The notes under the pieces are model-generated. The model ran no database searches. It was not told the DNA's origin and saw only the letters and a list, made by a program, of their open reading frames with translations. Source: Robiginitomaculum sp. (GTDB taxonomy: Bacteria; Pseudomonadota; Alphaproteobacteria; Caulobacterales; Maricaulaceae). From it: a DNA stretch of 60,756 nt. Below, piece after piece: positions 59,812 through 60,756 of this stretch. Made by a program: the position numbers and the translations under genes. Each line of letters starts with the position of its first letter. The first letter of the stretch is position 1. Location: positions 1 to 60,756 of the forward strand of contig JAJFFQ010000044.1 of assembly GCA_021776565.1 (NCBI GenBank). The letters run 5' to 3'.

Positions 59812-60594
59812 ATGAAAATAGCCAGCTGGAATGTCAACTCTGTGCGCACGCGCCTACCCACTATTATAGACTGGCTGAAAGATGCCCGCCCGGACGTGGT
59901 CTGTTTGCAGGAGATCAAGTGCCAGGATGAGCAATTTCCCACCCAGGCCTTTGAAGACCTAGGCTATAATTGCGCGATACATGGGCAAAAAAGCTATAAT
60001 GGTGTGGCTATCCTGTCCCGTTATGCCATAGAGGAAAGCATGACTGGCCTTCCCGGCGATGAAGCCGACGACCATGCCCGCTATATCGAGGCCGTGGTCA
60101 GCGCCGATAAAGGCCCATTACGGGTGGCCAGCATCTATCTGCCCAATGGCAATCCCAAAGAGAGCGAGAAGTTTGATTACAAGCTGAACTGGATGCGCCG
60201 TTTGCGCACCCACGCCAAAACCCTGCTTGCCTATGAGGAAAAACTGGTGCTAGCCGGGGATTACAACGTGATTTATCGCGACGAGGATTGTTGGGACGTT
60301 GAGGCATGGGCCGATGATGCACTTTATGCGAGGGAAGTACGCGATGAGTTTGCTGCCCTGCAATGGTGTGGCTTAACCGATGCCTGGATGGCCAGGGATG
60401 CCCGCGCCCATCAATATACTTTCTGGGATTATCAGCGCGGCGCATGGCAACGCGGCCATGGCATCCATATCGACCATATTTTGTTATCATCACAAGCCAC
60501 CGACGTCCTGCAAGGCGTGGCAATAGCCAAAGAGACCCGGGCCATGGACAAACCATCGGATCATGTGCCGGTGATCGTGGAACTGGACGCATGA
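59812..60594 (+). CDS. xthA: Exodeoxyribonuclease III
   Basis: The 260-residue endonuclease/exonuclease/phosphatase-fold enzyme has KIASWNVNSVRTRLP (2-16), LQEIKCQDEQFP, the central GDYNVIYRDEDCW, and the C-terminal HIDHILLSS and KPSDHVPVI. It cleaves at abasic sites and trims 3' ends in base excision repair. GAGGG lies just before the ATG at 59812; a TTG four codons earlier is less likely. It is divergent from the patatin-like gene with 98 bases between. Confidence 0.95.
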   Translation: MKIASWNVNSVRTRLPTIIDWLKDARPDVVCLQEIKCQDEQFPTQAFEDLGYNCAIHGQKSYNGVAILSRYAIEESMTGLPGDEADDHARYIEAVVSADKGPLRVASIYLPNGNPKESEKFDYKLNWMRRLRTHAKTLLAYEEKLVLAGDYNVIYRDEDCWDVEAWADDALYAREVRDEFAALQWCGLTDAWMARDARAHQYTFWDYQRGAWQRGHGIHIDHILLSSQATDVLQGVAIAKETRAMDKPSDHVPVIVELDA

Positions 60595-60756
60595 CCGAAG
60601 TGCTCTAGGGTCCAGACTTATTCAAATGGTTTAATTTCATGCTTTTAAGGGGTGCTGAATGGAAGAAAGTCAATGCAGCAAAGGCTAACTGCCTTTGCAA
60701 GGCTGAGTTTCGACAGACAGCTTCTCATAAAAGCACCTGTAAGGCGAGGTCTCTTT
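60595..60756. other. Right edge, no gene seen
   Basis: 162 bases after xthA with no supported gene. CTAGGGTCCAGACTTATT at 60605 resembles the dispersed AGGGTCAGGCCTCRT word but is not identical to it. Confidence 0.5.

Overview
The window reads as one contiguous stretch of an alphaproteobacterial chromosome. The support is a CpdR-type response regulator divergent from an N-formylglutamate amidohydrolase, a Caulobacter-type ceramide locus, two large TonB-dependent receptors, a FecI/FecR-type signalling set, and dense acyl-CoA metabolism. By eye the G+C content is moderate, about half. I cannot place it below class; Caulobacterales, Sphingomonadales, Kordiimonadales and Emcibacterales-like lineages all fit. 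No phage, transposase, CRISPR array, rRNA or plasmid gene was seen.

Layout. (1) 168-8103: two adjacent acyl-CoA dehydrogenase genes (-) divergent from an AtuA-like protein and both subunits of a biotin-dependent acyl-CoA carboxylase (+), which resembles acyclic-terpene (geranyl-CoA) or leucine/isovalerate breakdown. (2) 8115-14484: an ECF sigma factor, a FecR anti-sigma and a TonB-dependent receptor with an STN domain (-), divergent from a secreted protein carrying 23 tandem D(R/H)DG units. (3) 14769-24239: a CapA-like lipoprotein, a second TonB-dependent receptor, two M14-type metallopeptidases and a convergent LysR regulator; this looks like a peptide or amino-acyl polymer uptake locus. (4) 24420-34710: eleven tightly coupled minus-strand genes (three of them ACAD or AMP-ligase type, two crotonases, a hotdog thioesterase, an amidohydrolase-fold protein, a zinc alcohol dehydrogenase, a TetR regulator, a di-iron hydroxylase-like protein and an alpha/beta hydrolase). 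(5) 35302-41587: a PadR/membrane-protein pair, a saccharopine-dehydrogenase-like reductase, and a four-gene operon of a thiolase-fold protein without the nucleophilic Cys, a DUF35 partner, a citryl-CoA-lyase-like protein and an acyl-CoA ligase. A 15-bp motif matching at 13 of 15 positions lies in front of the operons of (4) and (5), so they are probably one regulon. (6) 41782-46105: tRNA-Val, cpdR, N-formylglutamate amidohydrolase, typA, an XRE regulator and a small inverted-repeat element. (7) 46362-57125: a complete sphingolipid locus (acyl ligase, oxidised-ceramide reductase, bacterial ceramide synthase, ceramide kinase, serine palmitoyltransferase and its acyl carrier protein), with an LptF/LptG pair, a metallophosphoesterase and a nucleotidyltransferase-like protein embedded in it. 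(8) 57515-60594: a patatin/outer-membrane-barrel protein and exonuclease III.

The strongest candidate for something undescribed is in region 7. LptF and LptG lie between ceramide synthase and the phosphoesterase/ceramide-kinase genes, not beside lptD or lptABC. A dedicated export route for anionic sphingolipids, together with a degenerate nucleotidyltransferase-like protein coupled to the ceramide kinase, is a testable reading. The second candidate is the retro-aldol-type module in region 5.
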